This document shows positions 35,341 through 49,348 of a stretch of DNA of 64,000 nucleotides, piece after piece. The position numbers were made by a program, and so were the translations under genes. The notes under the pieces were generated by a model that did no database searches, was not told the DNA's origin, and saw nothing but the letters and a program-made list of their open reading frames with translations. Origin of the DNA: Siniperca chuatsi (lineage: Eukaryota > Chordata > Actinopteri > Centrarchiformes > Sinipercidae); contig NC_058051.1 in the NCBI RefSeq assembly GCF_020085105.1, positions 21,837,955 through 21,901,954 of the forward strand. Reading direction: 5' to 3'. The stretch's first letter is position 1; every line of letters begins with the position of its first letter.

Positions 35341-38300
35341 ATGGCGGCGGGCTCCGATTTGCTGGACGATGTTTTCTTCAACACAGAGGTGGACGAAAAA
35401 GTAGTTAGTGATCTAGTCGGATCTTTGGAGTCTGAGCTTACAAGAGCAGGCCGCGTTAACACAACGGCCAGGGTCCAGTCTGCAGCAAATCATGTTTGCA
35501 ACTCAGCTGTAGGTAGTAATTCCAATGTTCAGGGCAGCAAAATTGGACTTTCACAACAAGAGCTTGCTAAAGCAGGTAAGATAGCTGCCCACTCCGGTTA
35601 GCTAACATTAGCTAATTTTGGTCACGTTCAACTGATTGTAGCTAACTTGGCTTCACTTGTGTGTTTCCCGAAACTAATGCGAATCGGAGAGTTGTTCGAC
35701 ACCCCCTTGTTTTCATGTGTTTCCGCTGCTTCAGGGACAGGAGTGCAAGGAGGTGTCATTAACAGTACGGGGTCCCCCGGTTCAAGCATGGATGGAGCAG
35801 CCGGGACCACATCGGCGGCGGGACCGAGCATGACAGCCGCTCAGAGTCAGTCCAAGCCGGGGACAGCTACCGGAGTCGTTACTATAGTATCAGATGCAAC
35901 ATCTGGTGTTGGGAAACCTGGAACGACCGGTGTTCAAACTTTGAATGGAAGTGCTGTAGTGATGAACTGTCATATCTCCGGAGGCGCATCTGCTGACAGC
36001 AGCGGCAACAACAACTCACAGCCCGCAGTCACGGTTGTCAACAACGGACCTGTTTCTGTGAGCAAAGGAAGCGCAGCAGTTTTGTCTGCAACACCGAGTA
36101 CTATTATTCGAACTTCTTCGACGAGTGCGCAGAATGCTGTGATTTCGTCTCAGCCCTCTGTGAAAAGTGTACCCACAGTCACGCTTGTGAGGCCACCTAT
36201 GCAAACTCCCAGTAACACCTCACAAAGCGGAGGCAACCTAACCACAGTTTTAACATCACCGTCCGTCAGTGTTACCAGCACCGCTGGCTCTCTTGTCAAC
36301 AAATTTGACACAAAAACTATAATTCAGACTGGCGGACACGTCGTGGCTACAACTGTTGCGACAGGGACAACGGTTTTGCAAAACTTGAGGACTTCAGTAC
36401 CGTCAACAATCACTGCCACTCCTCCCGGTGGAATACGTACTATTGCTCCACAGGTGTTGGCCCCTCGACTCACTCAGCCTCAACAAAACGCCCCAAATAT
36501 CCAAAACATTCAACTCCCTCCAGGTAACTTAGTGTAAACAGTTTGAAAGTTTTCTGCAACAAGTTAGATGTGAAAACAGTGTTGCCTCTTTAAGCTGTGT
36601 CAAGCTGCAATAGCTTTGTCAGAAACTTGTTGCTATTAATGTTAAACACAAACACACTTTATGTGTACACGTTTCTTAGTGTGCGAATAGGCAAGAAATG
36701 GTTTGACACATATTGCAGTAAGCAGAGAGGACACAATTAATTGACTTTTGAGGCCACAAATAACAGATTAGAGGTGGCCAAGGTTTTAACTGCAGACCAG
36801 ATTAAAAGCCTTGAGGACAGTCAGCCAAGTTATTCCACCTATAGTATATCATGTTGCAATGTATTGATTCGTATTACTTTGTCTTGTCAGAGACAATAGC
36901 AAACTGTTCTCATATCAACAGCTATTTACTGTGTATCTCTAAGTATCTATCCCGTGTGTGTTTTTAACAGTTTGCAAAGGCCAATTGTTAGACTGTCTCT
37001 GACCTCAGATATTACTCCAAGGCTTTGCAGTGACATATATTTTGATTTAACCCTCAGTGGCTATTAATGGGATAATTTCAGATTTTCTTTGGCACAAGAC
37101 AGTATGAATTGTTAAAATATAGTAATATCAGTGCATGGAAATTAACTCTGGTTTGGAGTTCTGTGTTTAGAGCTATCCCAGCCAGAGAGAGACTGGTCAG
37201 ACCAAAATAAGCTACAACCAAAAAGAGTAATTAAACAATCGCATTTTAGCCACACAATTTAATAACATTTATCGACCTACAACTCAGCACAAAACGTTTT
37301 TGCTTTTGCTGCTTAATACTCCGGCCTTTCTGTACTACTTTGTTGTAGGCATCAGTTTGATAGAGAATGGGCATGCTATAACACCAGGCTCCTGTGCATT
37401 GTAATACACTGGCCCATGATAAAGTATTGGTGGCAAGAAAAAAAGTTTTACTTTGTTGTACTGTGTTGTGGATGCTTACAACATCTAATTACATGTTGTG
37501 TTGTGGCTTGAAATGTTCTTGATTTATGGCCCCATGTTTGTGGCTCATTTTGGTCTGATTGGTCGCTAACTGAAATCTCTGAATATAGACAACCCAGCTA
37601 AAGTAATGTCCATGCATCAATAGACCTACAGATGACTAATTCACCCCCCCATGTCAGAAACTCCATGCATACATACAGTATATTGGTCATTGACATCTTA
37701 AACCCCCTGACATTTGCCTCTTGCAGGCATGGTCTTGGTGCGCAGTGAGAGTGGGCAGCTGCTGATGATTCACCAGCAGACCTTGGCTCAGATGCAGGCT
37801 CAGTCGCAGTCCCAAAGCGCCATGACACCACGACCTGCAGCTCCCACCAGCACTCCACCTGTCCAGATCACTTCTCTACAGGTACCAGGACTGCTGGACA
37901 CGTGGCCACAGTCACACACAGAAAATGTGACTCATTCATGTTCGGTAGTGATGCACAGATCTGATATACTGGATCAGTATTTATGTGGATAATTACCTTA
38001 TTTAACAGACTGGATATTAGCCAAATATGAGTGATGCACTTTAAGTACTGTTTCGTTGTCACTGTTATTATATTTATACTGTAACAACACAATTCTGTAA
38101 ACCCTTTTAGAACAATATTATTAAAATGAACAGAAGCTTTAAAAAAATGTTGGGGTATAAATATCTTATAGTTAAGAAGTAAGGTGTAGTTACAGCCTCA
38201 TTATATTGCATACAAAAAGATGATCTTAATCAGTTCAACACTGGGTATACAGATTTTGAACTTAAAAAAAAAAAAGCCACTCTCATTAGATTCCTACTCG

Positions 38301-41300
38301 ATATCGGCCGATACTGAGTTTAGGTATCAGAGCTGGTATCGGGAGAGTTTAAGTGGGATCGGTGCATCCATCACAATGACAGTGTACACAGTCACAATAA
38401 TGAACACATTTTCAATAGTCACCCTGCAAATGTTTTAGTGTCATAAGTAAAGTTAGGCCTATTGTGATATATAATATGTATACAATTTTACTATCTAAAC
38501 TAACAAAATGAACTTTTGTGACAAATTGTAAAGAGAAACACCTTAGTTGATCTGATACGTTTTATAATACATTTTGGTTATTGGTTTCACATTGACAATC
38601 TGCTTGCGTGGTAAATGACCCATTCTCAAAGTGGACTGATTTCATTTAGCTTGTGTAGAGTCTTGCGTCTAACTTTAAAATGAGTGAAGAAAACCAAAAC
38701 TGAGAATTGTTAGTAAAAAAAAAATCATATCCCTTGCTGTTCTGCAGGCTCCAGGTGCATCACTGCTGGCTCGTCCAGTTACCCCCACCACCATTATTAA
38801 ACAAGGTTCCACAGTCCAGACCACTGTGACGGCCACCACCACACTGCAGAGGCCTCCTGTACTGCAGGTAACTCGGCCACACATCCCTTTTTGGTATTTA
38901 ATTCCATGTGCAGGGTATAAAGTTATCAAGCACCAAATGCCATTAAAAGTTATTAGGTCATATGTAAAGCACTTTGTAACTTTTTTTTGAGAAGTGCTGC
39001 AAAAATAAAGTTTGTTAATATTCACCACAAAGAATTGTAACTGATTTGAATGACACAGTTCCATTACAGGAAATCTAGGTTCTGCTGACACTGAACACTC
39101 TGTAACCAGGCCTCAACAATAAGGATTGCGCGATTGCCTGGGGCAAATAAAATGCCTCGTCGGGCAAGTAAATCTAGCAACTCACTTGCCTGATTGGGCA
39201 AGTGGTAAAAAAGAATTAAACATATTTTTCTGGAGCGGATGATGGAAGTAGCTATCTCTGTTGAGAGTTGCACATACCAATCGGGCACTTGCGAGTAGTG
39301 ATGGGCACTGAAGCACGGTATTAAACGGGCCGTAGTATTATTACACCCGCTGCAGCCTCTCCTGCTGTCTGTCGGGCTGAGCTCTTCCACACAAACACAC
39401 GGAGCACAATCAGCGGTCAGCAGATCACACAGGCCGCGGTGGAGTTTACTGGAGTTGACAACAACTACTTACTTACAGTAACGCTTGTTACTGTAAGTAA
39501 GTGCAATAAAACCTCCGCGAGTAAAAAGCAATACTTTATCAATACACCTGTTCAACAAGCATAAACATGTCATGTAGAAAGCTATATTTTAATCTGCTCT
39601 GTCTGCAGTTTCACATGCACAAGCACAGTACGCTAGCTCGGCTAATAGTAGATTGTTACAAACAAGCTAAAACAAAGCTGTCTGTATGTAGTCTCACTGT
39701 TTATCTTAGTTTGCCACGAATCTTAAAATTTGACAAATTCTTGTAAACTTAGCTGAGACAAACTAGCCCCTCCTCCCTCCTGCAGTGAATCACAGCAGCA
39801 GAGGGAGGAGGACAGAGGACAGAGGGATACTGACTGATGTTCAGAAAGAATGAAGAACATAGACATCACTCACTATGTTTATGTCAGGAATATGATTTAT
39901 TTTACTGAGATTTTAGATTTGTTTCCATTGATATTATTGAGTGTGTATAGTGACTTTGCTGTTGCTGCTATAGAAACAACATTTAGTTATATTTAACATA
40001 TTAAATTCTAATCCTGTTCTGAATTTATTATTTTTTTAAATAATATATTTATTTAAAAGCAATTATTTATAAAGGACCTTTTTTAAATGTTCCTGATGCA
40101 TCCACTAACTCACACCTCTAGCCCACAAATTTTGCTCTACTCATTGTGGTCTGGCATTGCTCAAAAGACACTTGCAGTGGCTGGGATTGCCAGCAATATG
40201 CACAGAAATATTTTGGATTTATCCTTGTGGAATGTGCATGTTTGTCCTATCATTGTCCACCTGCTGGGAACAGCTCTGCAGCTCTCCTAAATCTCCTAAA
40301 GGAGAAAGAAAGTAGGAGTCCTAGAATGAGGGTTAATGTAAGGCTTTTAGTCCTGCCTAAAGTAGGGCTAAATACATCTTTCTTGGACCAATTAGAATCA
40401 GAATTGATTTCCTACTCTGAAATGCTTGATAAAAACAGGCCCCTGTGTATTCTCTGGGTGGCCCATTTGTTTGCTCACTTTGAAAACCTTGGTGGTTGGG
40501 TTAATCTTACTTGTGAGTTGTTATAGTTCAGGTTGCCATGGAATTTCCCTTAATTCTCTTACAGGTTAATACACTTTTGCTAAACCTCATTAACAGGTTT
40601 TAATTTTCTGTTTTGCACATCATGTTTTTCTATTGTAATTTAGAGGTGGAAGAAGAGAATTGTTAAAGAGGTCATGTTGTATATAAAATTCAATGAGTGT
40701 TTTGTCATAGCAAACACATAATATCCTGGATTTTTATTATGTCCTAGTAAAGTTCAATGTATTTTCCCCTGGGACCAGACATGTCCAGTCCAAACTGTTA
40801 TTCTGACCATGTCATTTTCCTGATTCTCATCTCATGACTGCATGTTCACTGTTCACTTTATATAGAACACCATCATGCTCGGAGGAACTGCCACCACCCC
40901 AGGACAGCCGCTAGGAACGCCCACCACAGTGCAGCCTGGATCTGCAGCCACAGCAGCTACACAGAGGGTAGGGCCCCTTGGGGCCACTGGAACTCCTGTC
41001 ACTCCAACAGCTATCACAGCTGTAAGAGAGAAGTACTAACCTTGAATGCGTTTGTCTTTGTAATCATTCAAAGCTAACTATACAGATACTTATTCATTTT
41101 AGGGTAAATTTGTGCTCTGCTTCACATTTCTACTGTAAGTCTGATGTGCATATTTCAGAAAAAAATCCATTTTGTGTGTATGTGCTTGCAGGAGACACTG
41201 GAGAATGTGAAAAAGTGTAGAAACTTTCTGTCCACATTGATCAAGCTGGCATCCAGTGGAAAACAGTCCTCTGAGACTACGGCCAACGTCAAGGAGCTGG

Positions 41301-44300
41301 TCAAGAACCTGCTAGTAAATTTCTCACCTCTTCTTCCACCATCTGTGTTAAAACTTGATCTCATTGTCCTCATCTTCATACCTTTCTTGTCATTCCTTCA
41401 GTCTGTTTTCTTAATCTGTGAGTTTTTCTGTTCTGATCCATCCTCTGTGTTTATTGTACAACAGGAAGCGAAGATAGAGCCTGAAGATTTCACCAGTAGG
41501 TTATACCGGGAGCTCAACTCCTCACCACAGCCATACCTTGTGCCTTTCCTGAAGGTGAGATCAATGACTCACAAATATAATGGTTGATATAATGGTTGAT
41601 GCTGCATGTTTACAGACCTTGTTTGACATGTACCCACTCCACGATGTGGATTGCATCCCTCCACTCACCAGGTAGTGCTGGTGAGTGCTGGACAATGGCA
41701 AAAACTATAGCGATATTCTGTACCTGTGCTTCACTGCCACATGCAAACCTAAGTTAACTTGTACCTATACTTTTAGACCAACATGGTGTCGTGGCTTTAC
41801 AACTTTGCTCCTAACCACGGTTTACACTGCTCAGTGTCGATACATGTTTTATATATTAACTATAGCTTACCTTATGGTTACTAAATTACTAAATAATTAA
41901 CATAGGTTCACTATAATCATATTGAAGACTTCTAGCCCTCTAAACCACAAAATCTACTCTATTTTATGTCAGAGATGCAATACATGAACATCGTTATATA
42001 GTGTAGGTTGTTGCATTTACTTTTCATAAGATGACCAAATAATTAAATCCAGTAAAATGACACTATTTCTCTGCCAGTGTTAACACTGGTGCTAAAACTT
42101 TAATGAACTGAAACTCTGTTTAGCAAACACACAGACCGGTATAATTGTGTGGTTTAGTAGTGCTGTGCATGGAACTGAAGTTGCAAAACCAGGTCTTGTT
42201 TAAAGTTCCCATTCAGACACGTTTTAAATTATGTATAAATACTCTGCTATGATTAATATTTTGTTTAACATGGTTATCCCACACAAAAAGTATGATGAGA
42301 GCATGAATGTGGGTGAGAGACCTACATCCATGGTGAGAGAGCGGTGCGCGTCAAGATGGTTAGAGTTACAGGAAACATTGGAGATAGTCAGCCATACATG
42401 TTTGAGCCTCAGTCAGACCCAGATGAGTCTATTGTGCACCAAAATCGGCGACTAGCAGATGTATCAGAACTGTAAGTGTAGTTAGCATCTTTTATTTATT
42501 GATGTTGTTTCTTAGCTTATTAGCTTGTAACTGGCATCTGCTGACACAGCACTTGTGGTTGTGAAACATACAATAATATCTGCTACAGTGTTACAGTGTG
42601 TTCACATTGTTATTACGTAATGTTAGTAGATAGTGGAAGGAAGCTCCAGGGTCTGGTTTACATCCAAAAAACTGCACACTCTACCATGTTCGCTGTCAAA
42701 ACTAACTCAGTGTAAACTCTGTTTCTCTGTACTGACAAGTCCACTCTGCGCTGGAAGTTTCAGACTTCTTTGCTGGCGGCATTGCGATTGGTTTTTGAAT
42801 TTGTGACGTCCCAAATCTAGCTTGCCCAGAGTACGTTTGAATCTCAGATTTTAGTGAAGTGTACAGACATCTCCAGTAGAGGAATGTGAAAACACACTCT
42901 CTAGTGGCACACTTTGCACAGATACAAGTCAGTAAAGTCAAGGTCTGACATATTAGGGGACATAAACATAAGAAAAACACATTTCTGAGTGGAGGGGTAC
43001 TTTAAACAGTTATGACCAGGAAATTAACCAGTGACAGCAGTGTGATATGAATGGGTTAAACAATGGGTTTATTATCCTGCATCAAACACAAGGTACATGT
43101 GTTAAAGTTGTATAACGCCAACATGCTCAAACTGTTTCTGAAACCCTTCTGAAGTGGTAGTTGGTATGCAAAAGTTTCAAAGAGAGAAAAAAGGAGTGCA
43201 CAGTGTGGTCTGAACATTGTGTAAAGCATAATGCTACTGCTTCCCACTACTCCTCTTTACAAATAGGCATTTTGTGCTCTTGCCAAATAAGTGTACAAGC
43301 ATCGATGCTATTGTGCACACAGATAGTGATATCCTCAGGAATTCTTCCTCTCACCGTCACCCAACTTTCTTAGGACCCCCCTGTTTCCAACAATCTTCTC
43401 CGCATACCCTCATCCAAAAATTCTGGCAATGAAACCAATGCATTACAATACAAAGTTTTCCCAAAGTTGCAACTAAAGGATGGCATTTAGCAGGCTGATT
43501 GGAATAGAAATAAGCATAATTTCTAAGATGAAAAAATGCTGTGGAAGAGAAGAATCATGAATGTAATCATGTGTTTTTTTTGTTTTTTTTCTTCCTGTCC
43601 TGTTACCCTCGTAACGATAAAGAAATACTTCATGTTACTGTTATGGCTGTCAGTTTACGTAGACATCACTTACAGTTTTCTTTTACAATCGGTTGCACAC
43701 ATTTCTCTATACTGACTTCACCTTTTCAGAACTGTTCAGACAGTTCTCTTTACCGACATGCAGCTCAGCACAACAGTTAATCTCACATCCAAAATGCACT
43801 AATGCAACCAAAACACTTCTTACACATCTCAGGTTCAACTCTCAACTCAACCAGAACACTTAAAACATTTGTCTCTGTCACTCATTACACAATGACCTAA
43901 AAACCACTATGAACAGATAGCATTACAATATGTATCACTGTATACTTTGACATATATTTTATTTATTTATTTAGCTTGAACCAAGATTCCATTACAACGA
44001 AAAGAAGGGCACTTCTTTATTGCATGGATTGTGCTACCTTACAGTAAATGTCACAGAAATTAATCAGACATGCTGCAATGTGCTTCAAAAGGCTTTATTT
44101 TTATTTTTTTAATTTTACATAGACTAATTCTAAGTGCACAAAAGGAAACTAAAGTAATTTCAGTAATGCTATACAAAACTATACATATTTACTATGCGTA
44201 CATGCGTAAAGGATAGCTACAGATGTAGAAATACAACAGTGGTAGTTTTCATACACATCACACCTTATTGCCTCTCCTGTAATACACCTGGGAAAGAATG

Positions 44301-47300
44301 CCTGATCCATCCCTGGCAATCTTCTGTAGATATGTCCAGACATCCAACATTCATTGCATCCAAGAGGGACATTGGTCATGTGGCTGGTGGTCATAAACTT
44401 TCCACCTCCATGAGGAAAATAATTCCTCTGTGGGGCTGAGGAATGGAGAGTAAGGTGGAAGGAAAAGTGACACCATCCTGGGATTTGAATGGCCTGCCCA
44501 CCACCGCTGGTGTTAGGTTGACTGGTGCCGGTGAGAGCATGGATGTGGGTGAGAGACATAAATCCATGGTGAGAGCGGTGCACGTCAAGGCTAGAGTTAG
44601 AGGAAACATCGGAGAGGTGGAAGGAAAAGTGACACCTTCCTGGGATGGGCTGTAAACCGCTCTGTGACTGGAAGAGAACGGTGAAACACCACATTGTCCC
44701 ATACAATTACAAAATGTTCTGGATGCCACCTCACTTGCCCCCTTTCCCCACCTGGCACAAGTCTTTCACAGAGGTCATCAAGGAATTAAAATAGGCGCTC
44801 AGTGTTCTATGTCCCAGTTAGGTGTTCATGCATTTTTATATTTCTGTTTCCTTTTAGATGTAGATGTAGCAGAATGTAGCAAATTTTCATGTACATTGAT
44901 GTGAGTACAGTTATTATAATACTTTTTTTTTCTCTGCCAGAAATAGCTTTTCTGTCTTCTTCTTAATAAGCACATCATAAATCTGTTTAACCATAATCAA
45001 AGTAAATCTAAAAACATTAGACATTTTGTTGATTTTGCAGTGGGAAATGCTGCCATCTGTTTTCCCAGTGGGATGTGCGATATTTGTAAATTTAAAAATG
45101 TGATGACAAAAATGATCTGCACTTTTGTTTTTAGTACGGTATATGTTAGAAACTGCACCATTTATACCTAAGTGCTGCTACTTTGACTTTACAATAACCA
45201 AATATATCCTGTGTGGAAAGGAGTCAGTGATTTCATCAAACTAAATGAATATATGTTCACTCTTTCTGTCCTCTGTCTGCCTGCAGAGAAGTCTCCCAGC
45301 ACTGCGTCAGCTGACCCCAGACCCAGAGGCCTTCATCCAGCAGAGCCTGCTGCCTCAGCCCAGCACTCAGCCTGCTGCAGCATCCTCCACAGCTCTCACT
45401 GCTGTGGTGCTTCGACCTCCTCTCTCTACCGCCGCCAGTACGGCCACCAGCACTGCCGGGTCCAAAACCACAGTTATCAGCCTCACTCAGACACCTCACA
45501 GTAAACCTGGACTGGTAATTTTGCTGCTAATGGGAATTATTACCTGCATCTGAATTAATTGGCATTCACATAGAAGTGGAAACCTTGCATGTAAGAGTTT
45601 GTACTTCTATTCGTGTCTGTGCTTTTATTCTGTGTTTTTCTCATTCTTTGTGTCTGAATGTGCGCAGATAGTGCCCCAGCAACAAGGGATGATGGTGAGG
45701 CCACAGGTGACGCTGGCTCAGTCTCCCATGGTAACACTCAGAGGACAATCTCATAGCCGCATCATTGTAGGCCAGCCGCAGGTGGTCAAACAGCTGCAGA
45801 CGGGTGTGTGTTCAACAGTCTCTTACACTTCTTTTATTTCTTCCATATGGTGAACTGAATATGCAGTTAATTGTCAGTAGGCATGTAAAATCAGCCAAAT
45901 GGTCTGAATGTTATATTTTGTTATTTTCTTTATTTGGTACATCATACAGTGTCCAATGGGCATCCATAGACAGACTCAGATGCTAAACAAATGCATTGAA
46001 AAAAATAACTGGAAAAACACAAAAATACATTGGTTCCCTCTGAGACTGTCTGTTTTTGGTCTTTCACCTATTTACTATGTACCGTATGGAAGTGCTTCCA
46101 CCTTGTGGATAGTGTTTGTATTTGCAGGACACTAAGCTTGTACAAAGGTGTCAAATTTGAAATTAGATTCACGCCATAGTGCATGTTTTAAATCTGAATT
46201 TGCTTCTGTCTCTGTGTGTGTAGTGAAGCAGATGTTGGTTCCAGGGGCAAAAGGAGTACAAGTACTCAGTCAGGGCCCTCTTACTGCTGCTCAGAAGAAC
46301 AAGCTGAAGGAAGCAGGAGAGGGAACTTTCAGGTTTGTGACACATTAAGATCAATATCATCAGTGTCTTTTAAATACTGGTTTCCAAATTGTCAGCATGC
46401 CAGGAGTTTTAGAGGTCCCTAGTTTCAATATTTTACATTCTCAAACACTTTTAAAAGTGTAAAGAATTTTTTGTATTAGTATATTTGACGTTGGAACTAT
46501 GCATGTCTCTGCTAACTGCTAACAAACTTATAATAATAAGATAATCGATTAATTAATTTAGTAGTTTTTAAAGTAATAATGCCAAACATTGACAACTTCC
46601 TGCTCATAAATTGTAAACACTGAAGAAATGGTGAAAAGCTGCACAAACAGATTCACTGTGCACCATGCAAAATTAAGTCAATAAACTGGAAATTGGCAGA
46701 AAGGATTCAGACATAACAGACTATGGAACACTAAAAAGAGGAAAACCAACATTAAGACTGGTAAATCCTGCTTTCATATGGTCAGGTACTGTTTAATGTA
46801 ACATTACTTCACCAGTGTTGAACCACACATTTGTACATTTGTGCCCAGAATTCTTTGGTCATTTGACAGTAAAGCTCAAACTATTTGAGTAGGCTGTTGT
46901 GTGTGTGTGTAAATTACTCTCTTTAGGAACAGTGTACTCTGTGGGAGAATTCAGCATGTTGACTAAATTGTCCTGGTTTCTGTTCATATTTGTTCCACCC
47001 TTGTTTAATGATAAATTAGTTAACACAGACACATTTGCTAATTAATGCAGTAATTATCTTAATTAATGACCTCATAAGCATAACTGGCTATGGGTAATGT
47101 ATCATGGTAGTTACACCATTTTTCTGCATTTACAAAGATAGAGTAAAGCTTTAATGTCATCTAGGGCCAATGTGACTTACAGACAGGAGTAGATAGGATT
47201 TATTATTGATTATATGATTTGATTGAGAAGCCAATGAATTTCTGTTCTGCCTTGTGTACCATGTAGCATGTATGACTGCTGATCAAGTTGCTGTTTCATA

Positions 47301-49348
47301 GTCACAAAGTAAACAAAAAATTATTTCAATGAAAACACCTCTATTGTGTGGTTGGATATATTGGGGTGGAGTAGGAAGTGTCAGCACAGAGTAACCAAGC
47401 TGTGTCTGTGTAAAAGATTCCTCCCCTTACCAGATGAATATTGTTATGGACATTTTGTTGTTTATAAACCGAAAAGTGGGGAAGAAGAGATTTAACCATG
47501 CGTTGTGACAAATATGTTGCACTTTAAAGCCACTCTGTGCACACATTTTATGTGATTATAGCATCTTTCAAGTTGTTCTGATGGCATACGTTTTTTGGTT
47601 TGTAGGAAAATGATTTAAATTGATACAGTCTTTGTTGCTACCACTGGAGGGCACCAAAGACAGACATTTTCAAACACTACACATAAAAGCCTTAGAAATG
47701 GCTTACATTTGTGTGTTATGCTTTGATATATGAACTGCACTGATGGTTTTATAAGTGCATTTGTTTGGTCAGACTCAGTAATTAGGGTGCATGATGAAAA
47801 ATCTAGTATTTACATTTTTCTATCCATTTTCCAGTTGTAGGAGATTACTGCAGCTAATTGTGTTGCTGTTTATGTCTCATCAGTTTGTTTTTTTTATTTA
47901 ATCTAGGGATGATGATGATATCAATGATGTGGCCTCCATGGCAGGAGTCAACTTGTCAGAGGAGAGCGCCCGTATCTTAGCAACCAACTCTGAGCTTGTT
48001 GGCGCGGTGACTCGTTCCTGTAAGGATGAGACCTTCCTCTCCACCTCTTTGCTCACCCGGAGAGCTCTGGAGATTGGTGAGACACATGCACTTAAGAGAA
48101 AATGTACAGCACGTTCTTGCTTTTAAAGGCTGACACTGTCTCAATCTGTCTAAATCTTTATCCACACTCCTCCTGTTGTGACAGGTAAGAAGTTTGGTGT
48201 CAGCGAGTTGGGCACAGATGTGATTAACTACATTTCCCATGCTACACAGCAGCGACTACAAAACCTGCTGGAAAAGGTGTCACAAGTGGCACAGCAGAAG
48301 AACATAACATTCAAGGTGATAATTAATTACAGTAATTTGAGAGCTGGTGAGACCCATTGCCATTTAGTCCATTTTAATTCCTCCCGTCTGACTTTCTGTC
48401 CTTCCTTGCAATGTCTTACTTTCATTCATCCTTCAGGAGGATGAGCAGTATGAGCAGGTCAGCGATGTGCGAGCCCAGCTTAAATTCTTCGAGCAGCTGG
48501 ATCAGATGGAGAAGCAAAGGAAGGAAGAACAGGAGAGAGAGATTCTCTTGAAGGCTGCCAAGGTAACAATATATAAACAAGGGGACACAGTGTTATTGAC
48601 AGGAAGAATCCTACACACTATCATAATTGCATACACAAGGCGAGTGAGTGATCTTGGGTCAGTGTCATTAGTATACATTTCCTCTGCTGCTAACTGTGAG
48701 TCAATGAATAAAACAATTGATTGAATAAATGTAACATATTCATCTTGAAATATTAAAATGTCCTCTATCTTACTGCAGTCTCGGTCACGGCAAGAGGACC
48801 CTGAGCAGCTCAGACTTAAACAGAAGGCCAAAGAGGTAAATGCTACGATAAGTGACTATATGATTGCTTTCTTTGTGCAGCATTATGATGAGTTTGTCTG
48901 CGAAACTAATCTGCGTGTTATTGCTTGTATTCCAGATGCAGCAGCAGGAGCTGGCTCAGATCAGACAGAGAGAAGCCAACCTAACGGCACTGGCAGCAAT
49001 CGGCCCGAGGAAAAAACGGAAAATGGATTCTCCTGTTAGGGGTGCCAGTGCAGAGGTGAGAAACATGGAACCATTTACCATAGACGGGTTGTGCTTATTT
49101 TGAATCATTTCAAATTTGCAAAGAAAAAGGCAATAAAACACTAAATGTCTTTCTTGTGTTTGCTCCGTTTTACGCTCCAGGGTTCAGGGTCAGGCCCCTC
49201 CCAGCCTGGAGGCTCCAGTGGGGCAGGCTCCAGACAGTTTATGCGACAGCGCATCACCAGAGTCAACCTCAGGGACCTGCTCTTCTGCCTGGAGAATGAA
49301 AGAGGGACCAGTCACTCACACCTGCTCTATAAAGGCTTCCTCAAATAG
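35341..49348 (+). CDS. taf4: TFIID subunit TAF4, 16 exons
   Basis: TBP-associated factor 4, a core TFIID scaffold that pairs with TAF12 in the nucleus. Exons: 35341-35575, 35735-36523, 37727-37881, 38748-38867, 40866-41021, 41192-41314, 41465-41554, 45287-45514, 45668-45803, 46224-46332, 47907-48076, 48185-48315, 48437-48562, 48779-48835, 48936-49055, 49181-49348. All junctions are GT-AG and in phase (about 970 aa; human TAF4 is 1085). The start MAAGSDLLDDVFFNTEVDEK matches TAF4. The long Ser/Thr/Gly/Val-rich exon 2 is the variable activator-interaction region. The TAFH/NHR1 domain begins near residue 486 (ENVKKCRNFLSTLIKLASSG, then EDFTSRLYRELNSSPQPYLVPFLK). The C-terminal histone-fold and coiled region occupies exons 11-13 (DDDDINDVASMAGVNLSEES, SCKDETFLS). 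The end LLFCLENERGTSHSHLLYKG is conserved. Large intron 7 holds transposon debris. Confidence 0.96.
38950..39025 (+). repeat. LINE-type 3' tail in taf4 intron 4
   Basis: The stretch 'gtaaagcactttgtaacttt' followed by gagaagtgctgcaaaaataaag matches the same L2-type 3' end seen at 3344-3565. Only about 75 bp is recognisable. Confidence 0.5.
39095..39720. mobile_element. hAT-like nonautonomous element in taf4 intron 4
   Basis: The 'gcctggggcaaataaaatgc', 'gggcaagtaaa' and 'attgggcaagtgg' phrases, plus a block shared with 2416-2497, point to a degraded hAT-type DNA transposon or a composite of several. A perfect 16-bp hairpin (39467-39502) lies inside. Ends and target duplication were not resolved. 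Confidence 0.35.
39467..39502. repeat. Perfect 16-bp inverted repeat with 4-nt loop
   Basis: acttacttacagtaac, loop gctt, then gttactgtaagtaagt. The stem is perfect. It lies within the transposon-like part of taf4 intron 4. Confidence 0.85.
42294..42475 (+). mobile_element. Transposon-derived exon-like fragment in taf4 intron 7
   Basis: Bases 42294-42395 are clearly similar to 44527-44620 (agcatgaatgtgggtgagag, tccatggtgagag, gtcaag, ggaaacat), so this is a repeated element. The continuation reads SQPYMFEPQSDPDES and HQNRRLADVSEL on +, resembling acidic 'PYMFEP' exons found in many fish mobile or P2X7-like repeat genes. The assignment is tentative. Confidence 0.35.
43610..44760 (-). mobile_element. 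Degraded IS630/Tc1-like DDE transposase remnant
   Basis: An open minus-strand stretch (44179-44706) and its other frames hold phrases characteristic of a fish IS630-like DDE transposase: AWRWKVYDHQPHDQ, NECWMSGHIYRRLPGMDQAFF and FPRCITGEAIRCDV. The matching pieces alternate between frames, so the gene is inactive. The upstream part (43610-43930) also looks repetitive, but terminal inverted repeats and a TA target duplication were not identified, so the limits are approximate. It lies antisense in taf4 intron 7. Confidence 0.55.

Noticed and set aside
35209-35601. Upstream extension of the taf4 frame
   Set aside because: Residues before the ATG at 35341 (within promoter motifs) do not resemble TAF4, and the MAAGSDLLDDVFF start matches the family. 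The frame after 35575 is intronic.
44179-44706. Longest simple open frame outside the host genes (about 175 codons, minus)
   Set aside because: Its sequence is IS630/Tc1-like transposase debris with matching pieces in different frames, not a host gene.
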